NCBI GenBank assembly: GCA_964011275.1
Contig: CAXGOB010000002.1
Span: forward strand, 62,001 to 126,000
Length of the DNA stretch: 64,000 bases
Direction of reading: 5' to 3'
Source of the DNA: UBA7328 sp002471345
Lineage (GTDB): Bacteria > Bacteroidota > Bacteroidia > Chitinophagales > Saprospiraceae
In this document: in pieces, positions 1-9,110 of the stretch
How the letters are laid out: each line of letters starts with the position of its first letter
How positions within the stretch are numbered: the stretch's first letter is position 1
Made by a program: the position numbers and the translations under genes
Notes under the pieces: generated by a model
Databases searched by the model: none
What the model was told of the DNA's origin: nothing
Seen by the model: only the letters and a program-made list of their open reading frames with translations

Positions 1-92
1 ATTCTCCTATTTTTAGCTCTTATAAGTAGAGATCACTGAAGAAAATTCTGTTTTGGAAATTTTTGATCTCTTTCATTTAGATTAAAAAAGCT

Positions 93-1571
93 ATGAATAA
101 AACTTTCTTTGGACACCCGTTCGGGTTATCTACACTGTTTTTTACGGAGATGTGGGAACGATTTTCATTCTATGGTATGAGAGCCATACTCATCCTCTTC
201 ATGACTACAGATAAAGTCCAAGAAGGACTAGGTCTAGATACTGAGACAGCCGGAGCAGCATATGGTTTATATACTGCATCAGTATATCTACTATCGCTCC
301 CTGGTGGATGGGTCGCAGATAATATAATAGGTCAACGAAAAGCCATTTGGTATGGTGGAATACTCATCATGATTGGCCATGCCATTCTAGCAATACCTGC
401 TGGAACCACAGTATTCTTCTTAGGATTAGCCTTTGTTGCTTTAGGTACAGGTTTCTTAAAACCTAATATAAGTTCAATAGTAGGGAGTTTGTATGGAGAT
501 GACAAAGGAGCACGCAGAGATGCTGGATTCTCAATTTTCTATATGGCCATCAATTTAGGATCCTTTTTTGGGCAAATATTTGTACCAATTTTGGCTTCAT
601 ATAATTGGCACATGGGCTTTGGGCTTGCAGCAGTAGGGATGTTCTTTGGATTGGTATATTTTAGAAAGACTGAAAACGAAAGTTTTGGAGAAATTGGCCT
701 ACCACCGAAGAAAGAGAAATCAGATTCTGCAAAATCAGTCAATCCAATTTTTAAATATGGAATACCGGCATTATTAATTGCAACCTTAGTAGGCCTCCAA
801 ACTACTGGCACAGTTAATTTGACCTCTATTATTGGAGTTGCAGAAGCCATGAAATATGTCATTGTACTTATTGCATTATTCTATTTTGCATATGTTCTAT
901 TAGCAGGAGGACTGGAAGGGCCGGACATCAAAAAAGTGTTAGTCATTGTGCTTCTTTTTATTGGTGGAGCTACATTCTGGAGCGGATTCGAACAAGCAGG
1001 ATCAGCTCTTAATCTATTCGCTAGGGATTTTACAGAAAGAAATATATTAGGATGGTTGATGCCTGCAGGTGTACTTCAGTCTGCAAATTCCTTCTTCATC
1101 ATTATTTTTGCTCCAATTGTTGGGGCTATGTGGGTATGGTTAGCCAAGAGAAATCTCAACCCTAGAACACCCGTGAAATTTGGACTTGGACTAATATTAC
1201 TTGGAATAGGTTTCTTATTCATGGTCAGTGCAGCACAAATTGCCACTTCCGGAATGAAAGCGGGGATGTTTATGTTAATTCTCACTTACTTTTTTCATTC
1301 AATTGGTGAGTTATTCGTAAGCCCTGTTGGATTAAGTAATATGACAAAGTTGTCGCCACCGCAATACACCGGGCAAATGATGGGACTATGGTTTGTAGCC
1401 ACTGCCTTAGGTAACCTGATTGCTGGTACTTTTGGAGGGCATTTTGACCCATCGAATGTCCAACAAATGCCTGAACTCTTTATGACATTTGTCAAATTGC
1501 CTGTGGGTGTAGGTTTGATATTTCTAGCCTTTAGTCCAATTGTGAGAAGATGGATGGGAGAGATACATTGA
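93..1571 (+). CDS. POT/PTR2-family proton-dependent oligopeptide transporter
   Basis: Inner-membrane proton-coupled di-/tripeptide importer of the MFS/POT family. The N-terminus carries the PTR2 signature (FFTEMWERFSFYGMRA, about residues 17-32), whose ExxER motif couples protons to peptide uptake. About 12 or more hydrophobic segments follow. The length of 492 residues is normal for bacterial POTs. The ATG start is placed just before the conserved GHPFGL segment. The next gene, an OPT transporter, begins 23 bases after the stop, so the two probably form a peptide-uptake operon. Exact substrate is unknown. The 92 bases upstream hold no gene and no clear TAnnTTTG box. Confidence 0.93.
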   Translation: MNKTFFGHPFGLSTLFFTEMWERFSFYGMRAILILFMTTDKVQEGLGLDTETAGAAYGLYTASVYLLSLPGGWVADNIIGQRKAIWYGGILIMIGHAILAIPAGTTVFFLGLAFVALGTGFLKPNISSIVGSLYGDDKGARRDAGFSIFYMAINLGSFFGQIFVPILASYNWHMGFGLAAVGMFFGLVYFRKTENESFGEIGLPPKKEKSDSAKSVNPIFKYGIPALLIATLVGLQTTGTVNLTSIIGVAEAMKYVIVLIALFYFAYVLLAGGLEGPDIKKVLVIVLLFIGGATFWSGFEQAGSALNLFARDFTERNILGWLMPAGVLQSANSFFIIIFAPIVGAMWVWLAKRNLNPRTPVKFGLGLILLGIGFLFMVSAAQIATSGMKAGMFMLILTYFFHSIGELFVSPVGLSNMTKLSPPQYTGQMMGLWFVATALGNLIAGTFGGHFDPSNVQQMPELFMTFVKLPVGVGLIFLAFSPIVRRWMGEIH

Positions 1572-1594
1572 TTAAAATCTAAAAAAACAAATAA

Positions 1595-3505
1595 ATGTCT
1601 GATCATAAACCATATATAGGTCCTGAAACTACCCTGCCAGAAACTACCATAAAGGCTTTCATTCTTGGAGCTTTATTATCTATGGTATTAGCCGCAGCAA
1701 ATGCTTATTTGGGACTTTTTGCAGGTATGACAGTTTCTGCATCTATTCCCGCAGCTGTGCTGTCTATGGCCATTTTAAGAATGTTCAAGAATCATAATAT
1801 TCTTGAAAACAATATTGTCCAAACTGCTGCATCAGCAGGTGAATCGTTAGCTGCAGGTGTAATATTCACTTTCCCTGCTTTAGTGCTAATGGGCTATTGG
1901 GCAGAGTTTAATTATTGGGAGACAGTTTTGATTGCGCTGTGTGGAGGTGTACTGGGTGTTTTGTTTACAGTTCCGCTGCGTAAAGCATTGATTGTAGAGC
2001 AAAAATTACAATTTCCTGAAGGTGTTGCGACATCAGAAGTACTTAAAACTGGAGAAAAGAAAGGAGGAGCAATTAAATTTCTCTTGATAGGCTCATTAAT
2101 AGGAGCATTGGTAAAATTTTCTGAATCTGGTCTAAAACTATGGGAAGGCATCGCAGAAAAAGCCTCGATGCTCGGCTCTCAATACGGGTACTTTGGGATG
2201 AATCTTTCTCCAGCATTGATAGCCGTAGGTTACATTGTTGGAATCAATATAGCATTACTCGTTTTTGCTGGTGGGGTGATAAGTTGGTGGATTGCAATTC
2301 CTTGGTACATATCATCAAATGGTATTGATGTAGGAACAGGAATGGATGCAGTAAATGCTGGTTACGACATATGGTCTTCACAGATTAGATATTTAGGAGT
2401 TGGAGCTATGGTAGTAGGTGGATTATGGGCTTTAATAAAATTGAGAAAATCTATAAGTTTCGCTGTTAATAGTGGTATCAAAGCAGTAAGGTCTAAAGTC
2501 AATATTGCTGATATGCCCAGAACAGAAAGAGATACACCAATGAATTGGGTAATGATTGCTATTGTGGTCATGATCATCCCAGTTTTTTTAATCTATTTGA
2601 GAGAAATCCATGATGTGGCTATATCAGGAATGATGGCAATCTTGATGGTTGTTGCTGGATTTCTATTTTCCGCAGTAGCGGGATATATGGCAGGCTTAGT
2701 TGGCAGTTCAAATAATCCAATATCAGGAGTTACAATCGCTACTATTTTGACCGCAGCCTTGATATTAGTAGTCATATTAGGCGGGGATTCCGAGAAAGGA
2801 CCAGCAGCAGCTATCTTAATAGGTGCTGTCGTTTGTTGTGCCGCTGCCATAGCCGGTGATAATATGCAGGACCTCAAAGCTGGGCACATCTTAGGTGCTA
2901 CACCTCAGAAACAACAGATTATGCAAATGGTAGGAGTAGTCAGTGCTGCTTTGGTAATGCCTTTGGTTCTACAATTGCTACTGACAGCTTATGGTTTTGG
3001 TCCGGCCACTGAAGCTCAGCCCGATTCATTGCAAGCCCCACAAGCTACACTGATGGAATCTGTGGCAAGAGGGGTGTTTTCAGGTGATCTCCCTTGGGAC
3101 ATGATCTATATGGGAGGTGCTATTGGCATTGCAGTCATTTTATTGGATCTCTTTTTGGAAAAGAAAGGAAGCTCTTTTAGAACTCCTGTTTTAGCAGTGG
3201 CTGTTGGAATATACTTACCATTCGAATTGGACAGTGCGATAATGCTAGGAGGACTCATAGCATGGTTAGCACATCGTGGTCAGAGCAAAGAAAGTGAACA
3301 CGAAGGAGGAGGGTTGCTATTCGCATCAGGATTAATCACTGGGGAGGCATTAATTGGAATTGCTTTAGCTATACCAGTAGCAATATATGGGTCTGGTGAC
3401 GTGCTAAAGATAGCTGATAAGCCATTTGGAAGTATTCCTGGGATATTGGTAACAATTGCAATTTGTATTTGGCTATATAGAGTAGCCCGAAAGAAATTTT
3501 CTTAG
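1595..3505 (+). CDS. OPT-family oligopeptide transporter
   Basis: Integral inner-membrane protein of 636 residues with roughly 14-16 hydrophobic segments, matching the prokaryotic OPT (oligopeptide transporter) family in length and in the N-terminal pattern of TTLPETTIKAFILGALLS followed by NAYLGLFAGMTVSASIP. Family members import oligopeptides or metal chelates; the substrate cannot be told from sequence. It lies 23 bases behind the POT-family peptide transporter on the same strand, suggesting co-transcription and a role in peptide use. A bidirectional hairpin terminator follows the stop. Assignment to family is firm, substrate is inference. Confidence 0.9.
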   Translation: MSDHKPYIGPETTLPETTIKAFILGALLSMVLAAANAYLGLFAGMTVSASIPAAVLSMAILRMFKNHNILENNIVQTAASAGESLAAGVIFTFPALVLMGYWAEFNYWETVLIALCGGVLGVLFTVPLRKALIVEQKLQFPEGVATSEVLKTGEKKGGAIKFLLIGSLIGALVKFSESGLKLWEGIAEKASMLGSQYGYFGMNLSPALIAVGYIVGINIALLVFAGGVISWWIAIPWYISSNGIDVGTGMDAVNAGYDIWSSQIRYLGVGAMVVGGLWALIKLRKSISFAVNSGIKAVRSKVNIADMPRTERDTPMNWVMIAIVVMIIPVFLIYLREIHDVAISGMMAILMVVAGFLFSAVAGYMAGLVGSSNNPISGVTIATILTAALILVVILGGDSEKGPAAAILIGAVVCCAAAIAGDNMQDLKAGHILGATPQKQQIMQMVGVVSAALVMPLVLQLLLTAYGFGPATEAQPDSLQAPQATLMESVARGVFSGDLPWDMIYMGGAIGIAVILLDLFLEKKGSSFRTPVLAVAVGIYLPFELDSAIMLGGLIAWLAHRGQSKESEHEGGGLLFASGLITGEALIGIALAIPVAIYGSGDVLKIADKPFGSIPGILVTIAICIWLYRVARKKFS

Positions 3506-3515
3506 ACTTTTTAAA

Positions 3516-3563
3516 AGAAAAATGATGCCGAATGCCTCAAGAGGCTATTTAGCATCATTTTTC
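3516..3563. terminator. Bidirectional hairpin terminator between OPT transporter and aminotransferase
   Basis: An 11-base inverted repeat (AAAAATGATGC at 3518-3528, GCATCATTTTT at 3552-3562) encloses a second small hairpin (GCCTC-AA-GAGGC). The A-tract on one side and T-tract on the other let it work in both directions. It overlaps the stop codon of the minus-strand aminotransferase. Confidence 0.8.
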
Positions 3564-4757
3564 ATACTTAGCTTCTGCATAATCCATTGACGCTAATAGA
3601 ATATCGCAACCCTCTTTTATTTGTTTTTCAGTGATAATCAGAGGTGGTGCTACTCTAAAACTTCTATCGTTAAATAAGAAGTAGTCTATCAAAGCACCAT
3701 TTTCAATGGTATGATTTACAACGTGCTTTAGATATTTTCTTTTTGTTAATTCCACTGCCATCATTAGTCCGCTACTTCTTACTTCCTTTATAATATTATG
3801 CTGAAGCAAATCTTTCATCATGGCTTCTTTATTCGATACTTGATTAACTACATTTTCGTCAAGAAGTGCTTGTAAAGATGCATGAGCAGCAGCACATGAC
3901 ATAGGGTGACCACCAAAAGTTGTGATATGACCTAAAGCTGGATTTTTGATAATTGTATTCATCAGTGCTTTACTTCCTACAACTCCTGCAATGGGCATCC
4001 CTCCACCCATAGACTTTCCGATCAATATGAGATCAGGGGAGACACCATACTTCTGATGTGCAAACAAATGTCCCGTTCTTCCAAAGCCAGTCTGAATTTC
4101 ATCCAAAATAAATAAAGCTCCTACCTCTTCGCATCGTTTTTGAACTGCAATCAAAAACATAATATCTGGAGGAATTACACCGGCTTCTGCTTGAACTGCT
4201 TCTATAATCACTCCTGCAGTGCCTTCAGTTATAAGGTTTACATCTTCTAAATGATTAAATTTCATATGGTTTATACCAGGTAGAAGAGGGTGATATGCAC
4301 TTTTATAATCTAAGTCCGACCTTAGAGCTTCTGCTCCTTGTGTACTTCCATGATACGCATTGGTACAACTGATTAGTTCATACCTATTTGTTGCTTTTTT
4401 GGCAATCTTCATCCCCAACTCGACAGCCTCAGTGCCTGACATAAGATAGTAGACACTTTCATATTTATTTTTGAGTTGACGCAATAGGAGCTCAGCAAAT
4501 TTTACTTGAGGAGATTGTACATGTTCTCCATACACCATTGTATGAAGATATTTTTCAGATTGTGATTTCAACGCACTGACTACCTTAGGGTGGCAATGCC
4601 CTAAAGAACTCACTGAGATTCCTGAATTGAGGTCCAGATATTTTTTTCCATCTCTATCAAAAATATACATTCCATTGGCATGATCTACTTCTAATAGAAG
4701 TGGAAGTTCACTAGTCTGTCCTACATTACTAAGGTAAAGTTGTCGGAGTGATGGCAT
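3555..4757 (-). CDS. Class-III PLP-dependent aminotransferase (acetylornithine/ornithine aminotransferase-like)
   Basis: Cytoplasmic fold-type I PLP enzyme transferring an amino group from a terminal-amine substrate to 2-oxoglutarate. The 400 residues contain the class-III features: a glycine-rich entry (LGHCHPKV), the cofactor-binding stretch TGTEAVE-like (MSGTEAVELGMKIA), the aspartate region ILDEIQTGFGRTG, and the Schiff-base lysine in LILIGKSMGGGMP. It resembles ArgD/RocD-type enzymes, but no arginine or lysine biosynthesis genes lie nearby, so the substrate is open. It stands alone on the minus strand, convergent with the OPT gene. Confidence 0.85.
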   Translation of the reverse strand: MPSLRQLYLSNVGQTSELPLLLEVDHANGMYIFDRDGKKYLDLNSGISVSSLGHCHPKVVSALKSQSEKYLHTMVYGEHVQSPQVKFAELLLRQLKNKYESVYYLMSGTEAVELGMKIAKKATNRYELISCTNAYHGSTQGAEALRSDLDYKSAYHPLLPGINHMKFNHLEDVNLITEGTAGVIIEAVQAEAGVIPPDIMFLIAVQKRCEEVGALFILDEIQTGFGRTGHLFAHQKYGVSPDLILIGKSMGGGMPIAGVVGSKALMNTIIKNPALGHITTFGGHPMSCAAAHASLQALLDENVVNQVSNKEAMMKDLLQHNIIKEVRSSGLMMAVELTKRKYLKHVVNHTIENGALIDYFLFNDRSFRVAPPLIITEKQIKEGCDILLASMDYAEAKYEK

Positions 4758-4883
4758 TTTTCTATTTCATCTTTTTAGAGAATTTTCAACCAACTGAATT
4801 GAAGTGAGAGAAAACCCTGAAACCTAGTCACTATTATAACAAAGTCTTAACGACAAATGTAATTCTTCATAATAATATGAGAT

Positions 4884-4901
4884 TATAACCGGTTATATTT
4901 G
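4884..4901 (+). promoter_or_regulatory. TATATTTG -7 box overlapped by a perfect 14-bp palindrome
   Basis: TATATTTG at 4894-4901 fits the Bacteroidota TAnnTTTG element about 80 bases before the thioredoxin-like gene. The perfect palindrome TATAACCGGTTATA (4884-4897) overlaps the box, a geometry expected of a repressor operator. No convincing -33 TTG at 19-21 bases is visible. The palindrome is seen directly; its function is inference. Confidence 0.5.
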
Positions 4902-4981
4902 CACTATCCATGAACATTCGAATTTAATTCGTCCCACTTTTATATATTTAGAATTGACCTGGTGCAAAAGACACTAAGAAG

Positions 4982-6148
4982 ATGAGATTTTTAATTAGTC
5001 TATTATTTGGTTTTGGGTTTTTAACGATGAGTTCTCAAGGAATTGATTTTTTTCAAGGCACTTGGGAAGAAGCATTAGAGAAAGCCACAAAAGAAGAAAA
5101 GTTAATATTCGTAGATGCATATGCAAAATGGTGTGGACCATGTAAGCGTATGGCAAAAAATGTGTTTACTCATCCATCAGTTGGAGAGTATTACAATGCC
5201 AATTTTGTAAATATGAAATTGGACATGGAAGAGTCAGAAAGTCGTGATTTTAAAAAGTCCTTTAGACCTTCCGCTTATCCAACATTGTTTTTTGTAAATG
5301 GAGAAGGAGAACTGGTAAAAAAAGTAGTAGGTGGAAAATCAACTCCTGACTTTATTAAATTAGGAAAAGGCATTATCAAGTCTTATGATCGAAGCGGTAT
5401 ATATGCTGAGAAATACGAAAAAGGCGATCATTCCTTTGAAGTAGTTTTAAGTTATATCAAAGCGCTTAAAAAAGTTGATAAGCCCTCACAAAAAATCACC
5501 AATGATTTTATTAGAGAAAATCCCAGTCTGACCAAAGAGGAAATGGCTACATTACTATATGAATCTTTAGTAGCTGCGGACTCGAAAGTGTTTGATCTCT
5601 TTGTTGATAACAGAGATTATATTGAAAAGCTTTTTACCAAAGAAAAAGTAGAAGAAAAAATAGAGGCAGCTTGTTGGGCTACAGTCTATAATGCTGTGGA
5701 ATATGAAGTGGATATCCTTTTGACTGAGGCTAAAGAAAAATGCAAGGATTACCTCCCTTTTAAATCTAAAAGCTTTAATCTAGAATCAGAATATGAATAT
5801 TATAAAGGAGTAGATGATGCGTTTAAAATGTCTGAAGCAGCCATAACAATGGCAAAAAAGCTTCATAAAAAAAATCCAGAGGTGCTTCACCATATATCAG
5901 AAGAATTATTGGCATATTCTACTGATGATAAAAACACACTGAATGCGGCGGAGAAATTGGCCAAAATGACGGTGGACAATGATAAAAAAAATCAGGATTA
6001 CCTTCTTTCGTATGCAAAGATTTTACATAGCAACAAAAAGAGCGCTGAAGCTCTTAAATACGCTAAAAAATCTTTAGCCTTACACCTCAAGAAAGAAATT
6101 CCCGCTCAAGAAGTAGAGGAATTAATAGAAAGAATACAATCCATGTAA
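4982..6148 (+). CDS. Exported thioredoxin-like protein with TPR-like C-terminal half
   Basis: The first ~19 residues form a signal peptide, followed by a thioredoxin-fold domain (about residues 25-140) with the redox motif WCGPC at 50-54 and the cis-proline region AYPTLFFV. The remaining ~240 residues are helical, lysine- and glutamate-rich and TPR-like. It probably acts in the periplasm as a disulfide reductase or chaperone. A second thioredoxin-fold gene of the same architecture starts 22 bases downstream, so they form a paralogous pair. Partner proteins are unknown. Confidence 0.82.
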   Translation: MRFLISLLFGFGFLTMSSQGIDFFQGTWEEALEKATKEEKLIFVDAYAKWCGPCKRMAKNVFTHPSVGEYYNANFVNMKLDMEESESRDFKKSFRPSAYPTLFFVNGEGELVKKVVGGKSTPDFIKLGKGIIKSYDRSGIYAEKYEKGDHSFEVVLSYIKALKKVDKPSQKITNDFIRENPSLTKEEMATLLYESLVAADSKVFDLFVDNRDYIEKLFTKEKVEEKIEAACWATVYNAVEYEVDILLTEAKEKCKDYLPFKSKSFNLESEYEYYKGVDDAFKMSEAAITMAKKLHKKNPEVLHHISEELLAYSTDDKNTLNAAEKLAKMTVDNDKKNQDYLLSYAKILHSNKKSAEALKYAKKSLALHLKKEIPAQEVEELIERIQSM

Positions 6149-6169
6149 AGCGACTATTAGGAACTATAG

Positions 6170-7465
6170 ATGAGACAATTATTATTCACTTTTTTGCTTT
6201 TCGCATTGAGCATCTACACTGTAGAAGCTAAGGGAATAAAATTCCACAATGACATTCTAGACGAAGCACTAGCAATGGCTAAAGCAGAAGGTAAATATGT
6301 CTTTATCGATACATATGCTCCATGGTGTGCTCCCTGCAAAAGGATGAATAAGGTCTTCTCAGATCCAAGTGTTAGCAATCTTTACAATGATAAATTTATC
6401 AATGTGAAAATTAATATGGATGGAGCTCTTGGTAAGGAGATGCTCATGAAATATGATGTAGTTTGGTTACCTACATTACTTATTCTGGATCAAGAAGGAA
6501 ATGTCAAATATAAAATTGACAAAGAAGCTCAAGCCAATGAAATGATACAAATGGCTCATAATGCTTTAGATCCTAATTATAGGTTCTACAACAAGCCTAC
6601 TTTGTCTAAATCTCCAATGGCAAATAATTATGTCAAGAAGGAATCACCTAGAGTAAGCAAACCTTTGACATATAAACCAAAAGAGAAGGAAGTAATACTA
6701 GGTGTCAAAGATGTACCATCTAAACCTGAAAAGATTCTATACGTATATGACGAAAATTCAAGTAACACCAATCCAGAAATGCTTTATCATGAGGCATATC
6801 TTCAGATGCAATTATTAAGTCCCAAGACAACAGCAGCAGCTCAAAAATATCTAAAAACTCAAAAAGACTGGAAGACAGAAAAGAACATCAAATTTATTTT
6901 TGACTTTACGGAAAATGTCCGATCACCTTTTTTCGAATTCCTTTCTGACAATCTTCCCCAGTTCTATGAATATGTAGGTCAAGAAAAGACTATGCAAAAT
7001 CTTCAGATCATGGTTTATATGAGACTGAATAATGGGTATCCCAGACCTACGATAAAAGAAGCCAAAAGATTATACAAACTTATCGAATCAAAGAATCCAG
7101 AAGAAAAAGCCCACCTCTATTATATGCAAAGATTGAAACTAGAAAAAAAATGGATTGATCTGGTTCAACATTGTGATAATTATTTGAAAAATATCAATCC
7201 TATTAATATAGAAGTCCTTAAGGAATCTACATTGCTTAAAATAGATAAAAGCTTAAAAGGGCTACCCCAATCTCTTCAATTCATTGACTATCTCCTTAGC
7301 AAAGAAATAGAGGATTCAAATCTATTTATTTTAAAATGCAAAATCCTTAGCCATCTAGGTAAAAGCTCGGAAGCAAAAAAACTTGCAAAAAAGACTTTGA
7401 AGATCATCCAATCAAACGGAGAAGACTCTTCAGAAATAGAAGCACTATTAGCTGAATTATCTTAG
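6170..7465 (+). CDS. Exported thioredoxin-like protein, paralogue of the upstream gene
   Basis: Signal peptide (about residues 1-20, ending VEA), then a thioredoxin fold with WCAPC at residues 52-56 and a WLPTLLIL cis-proline loop, then about 290 residues of helical, low-similarity sequence. It shares the layout 'TYAPWCAPCKRM' versus 'AYAKWCGPCKRM' with its neighbour, so the pair probably arose by duplication. The active-site dipeptide differs (AP versus GP), which usually shifts redox potential. Likely periplasmic. Cotranscribed with the upstream gene (22-base gap). Confidence 0.8.
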   Translation: MRQLLFTFLLFALSIYTVEAKGIKFHNDILDEALAMAKAEGKYVFIDTYAPWCAPCKRMNKVFSDPSVSNLYNDKFINVKINMDGALGKEMLMKYDVVWLPTLLILDQEGNVKYKIDKEAQANEMIQMAHNALDPNYRFYNKPTLSKSPMANNYVKKESPRVSKPLTYKPKEKEVILGVKDVPSKPEKILYVYDENSSNTNPEMLYHEAYLQMQLLSPKTTAAAQKYLKTQKDWKTEKNIKFIFDFTENVRSPFFEFLSDNLPQFYEYVGQEKTMQNLQIMVYMRLNNGYPRPTIKEAKRLYKLIESKNPEEKAHLYYMQRLKLEKKWIDLVQHCDNYLKNINPINIEVLKESTLLKIDKSLKGLPQSLQFIDYLLSKEIEDSNLFILKCKILSHLGKSSEAKKLAKKTLKIIQSNGEDSSEIEALLAELS

Positions 7466-7475
7466 AAGATTACTA

Positions 7476-7500
7476 CATTTCGTTAAAACAAAACGAAATG
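7476..7500 (+). promoter_or_regulatory. Hairpin that pairs the aquaporin start codon
   Basis: CATTTCGTT (7476-7484) and AACGAAATG (7492-7500) are perfect 9-base inverted repeats with a seven-base loop. The right arm ends in the ATG start of the aquaporin gene, so in RNA the initiation codon would be base-paired. There is no U-tract after it, so it is not a normal terminator. A role in translational control is inference. Confidence 0.45.
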
Positions 7501-8229
7501 ACACCATTTATAGGCGAAATCTTAGGAACATTTGTTCTCATACTTTTAGGACAAGGCGTATGTGCCAACAATACACTTAAAGATACTTTAGGAAGAAATT
7601 CAGGTTGGGTTCTTATTACTCTTGGCTGGGCAGCTGCAGTATTTGCTGGGGTCACTGTATCTAGTGAAGCAAGTGGAGCACATCTTAACCCTGCCGTTAC
7701 AATTGGATTAGCAATGGCAGGCAAGTTTGCATGGTCTGGTGTTGCTAATTACATCATAGCACAAATGATAGGTGCAATGCTAGGTTCTATGGCAGTATGG
7801 GTAATGTATCGAGATCATTATAATAGAACAGAGGATGCTGGAGATATTTTAGGGACGTTTAGCACAGGGCCTGCAATTCCGAATACATTCAACAACATAA
7901 TTTCTGAGCTCCTAGGTACATTTGTACTTGTAGCAGCAGTATTATATGCTGCTGCTCCAAATTTCGTAACTGAGGGCGGGGTTACTCCTGGACTTGGAGC
8001 TGTGGGAGCATTGCCAGTAGCATTAATAGTATTGGCCGTAGGCATTTGCCTTGGAGGTACAACTGGATATGCGATCAACCCAGCAAGGGATTTAGGGCCT
8101 CGCATAATGCATATGCTACTACCAATAACTCATAAAGGAGATAGCAATTGGGGATATTCATGGATTCCTATACTTGGACCTATATTGGGCGGAGTTTTGG
8201 CTGGTGTCTTATATACTACGTTACTCTGA
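7498..8229 (+). CDS. MIP-family aquaporin / aquaglyceroporin
   Basis: Six-helix inner-membrane channel of 243 residues with both NPA half-helix signatures, HLNPAVTIG and AINPARDLGPR. The aspartate after the second NPAR is the residue typical of glycerol facilitators (GlpF branch) rather than strict water channels, so glycerol or another small polyol is the likely solute. No glpK or glpD lies nearby. The start codon lies in the right arm of a 9-base hairpin that begins 11 bases after the preceding stop. A strong bidirectional terminator follows. Confidence 0.92.
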   Translation: MTPFIGEILGTFVLILLGQGVCANNTLKDTLGRNSGWVLITLGWAAAVFAGVTVSSEASGAHLNPAVTIGLAMAGKFAWSGVANYIIAQMIGAMLGSMAVWVMYRDHYNRTEDAGDILGTFSTGPAIPNTFNNIISELLGTFVLVAAVLYAAAPNFVTEGGVTPGLGAVGALPVALIVLAVGICLGGTTGYAINPARDLGPRIMHMLLPITHKGDSNWGYSWIPILGPILGGVLAGVLYTTLL

Positions 8230-8252
8230 AAGTTATAGACCTATAAAATAAA

Positions 8253-8287
8253 TTGGGTCGTCAGTGCTCATAGCATTGACGACCCAA
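8253..8287. terminator. Strong bidirectional hairpin terminator
   Basis: A 16-base-pair stem (left arm from 8253, right arm ending 8287, outer sequence TTGGGTCGTCA / TGACGACCCAA, one G-T wobble) closes a three-base loop. T-rich sequence flanks both sides. It separates the convergent aquaporin and hypothetical membrane-anchored gene. Confidence 0.85.
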
Positions 8288-8312
8288 CTTAATTTATTCT
8301 ATTCTTAATTCT

Positions 8313-9065
8313 CTATAACTGAATTGGATTAGAATCAAAACCTAATTCATTCCAAGTGAAGCCCCCTTTAATATCTCCAATATCCAAAGGCATCTTACCT
8401 CCAATATTATGAAAGGAGGATATTTTTGCCCCATTTGGCAGCTCCACCCAATTTTCCCAAGAAGCAGAAACTCCTCCGATAGGAATAATTTTAGTCCACA
8501 TCTGATAACAATTAGGTAATCCATCATCATCTAAGTGCCATAGATATGAATCTCCTGGAGTGACTCCTCCACTGATATAAGTAACCATCAGTGATTTAGA
8601 CCCATCTTCATTGGTGACTACTGATCTCTCCGTTCCATTATCAAAAACTTTAGAAGGTGCATTAAACCAGAATGAATCATTACACCAATATCCCCAAGCT
8701 GTTTTTACCAATTTATCGGCTGTATCTGAATCTTTGACTTCTGATCCATTTTCAAATGCTCTACCATTTACTTCATCCATCTTCAGGTGAACTTCATTTT
8801 CTCCCCATGAGATTCTAGAGGTATTATTAGTTTTGTCAAAAACATAATGATGCTCTCCCCTGAAACTCCATTTTACATATGGAATCGTGTCGAATGCAAC
8901 ATGGTTTATCGCTGTCAGCATTTTTTGAGCTAATTGTTCTGCTTCAGGACCTTTAACTCCTTGAGGCAAATCTTTTGAATAAATCGCCTTTAGAATAAAA
9001 AAAGCAGCGACTAGCAACACAATTATTCCTAGGAGTACTTTTAAAATAGTCTTTATGATTTTCAC
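8313..9065 (-). CDS. Uncharacterised membrane-anchored protein
   Basis: I do not recognise a named family. The first ~27 residues form a single N-terminal membrane anchor (LLGIIVLLVAAFFILKAIY); the remaining 220 residues are hydrophilic and rich in tryptophan and aromatic residues, consistent with an extracytoplasmic beta-rich domain. Start is GTG at 9065, chosen because the membrane anchor begins there. It is divergent from the glycosyltransferase 45 bases away. Similar stand-alone proteins occur in Bacteroidota, to my recollection; function unknown. Confidence 0.7.
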   Translation of the reverse strand: MKIIKTILKVLLGIIVLLVAAFFILKAIYSKDLPQGVKGPEAEQLAQKMLTAINHVAFDTIPYVKWSFRGEHHYVFDKTNNTSRISWGENEVHLKMDEVNGRAFENGSEVKDSDTADKLVKTAWGYWCNDSFWFNAPSKVFDNGTERSVVTNEDGSKSLMVTYISGGVTPGDSYLWHLDDDGLPNCYQMWTKIIPIGGVSASWENWVELPNGAKISSFHNIGGKMPLDIGDIKGGFTWNELGFDSNPIQL

Positions 9066-9110
9066 TTTTGTAATTTTGTTAGACCTCTAATATCGGCTTT
9101 AAAGCGAGAA

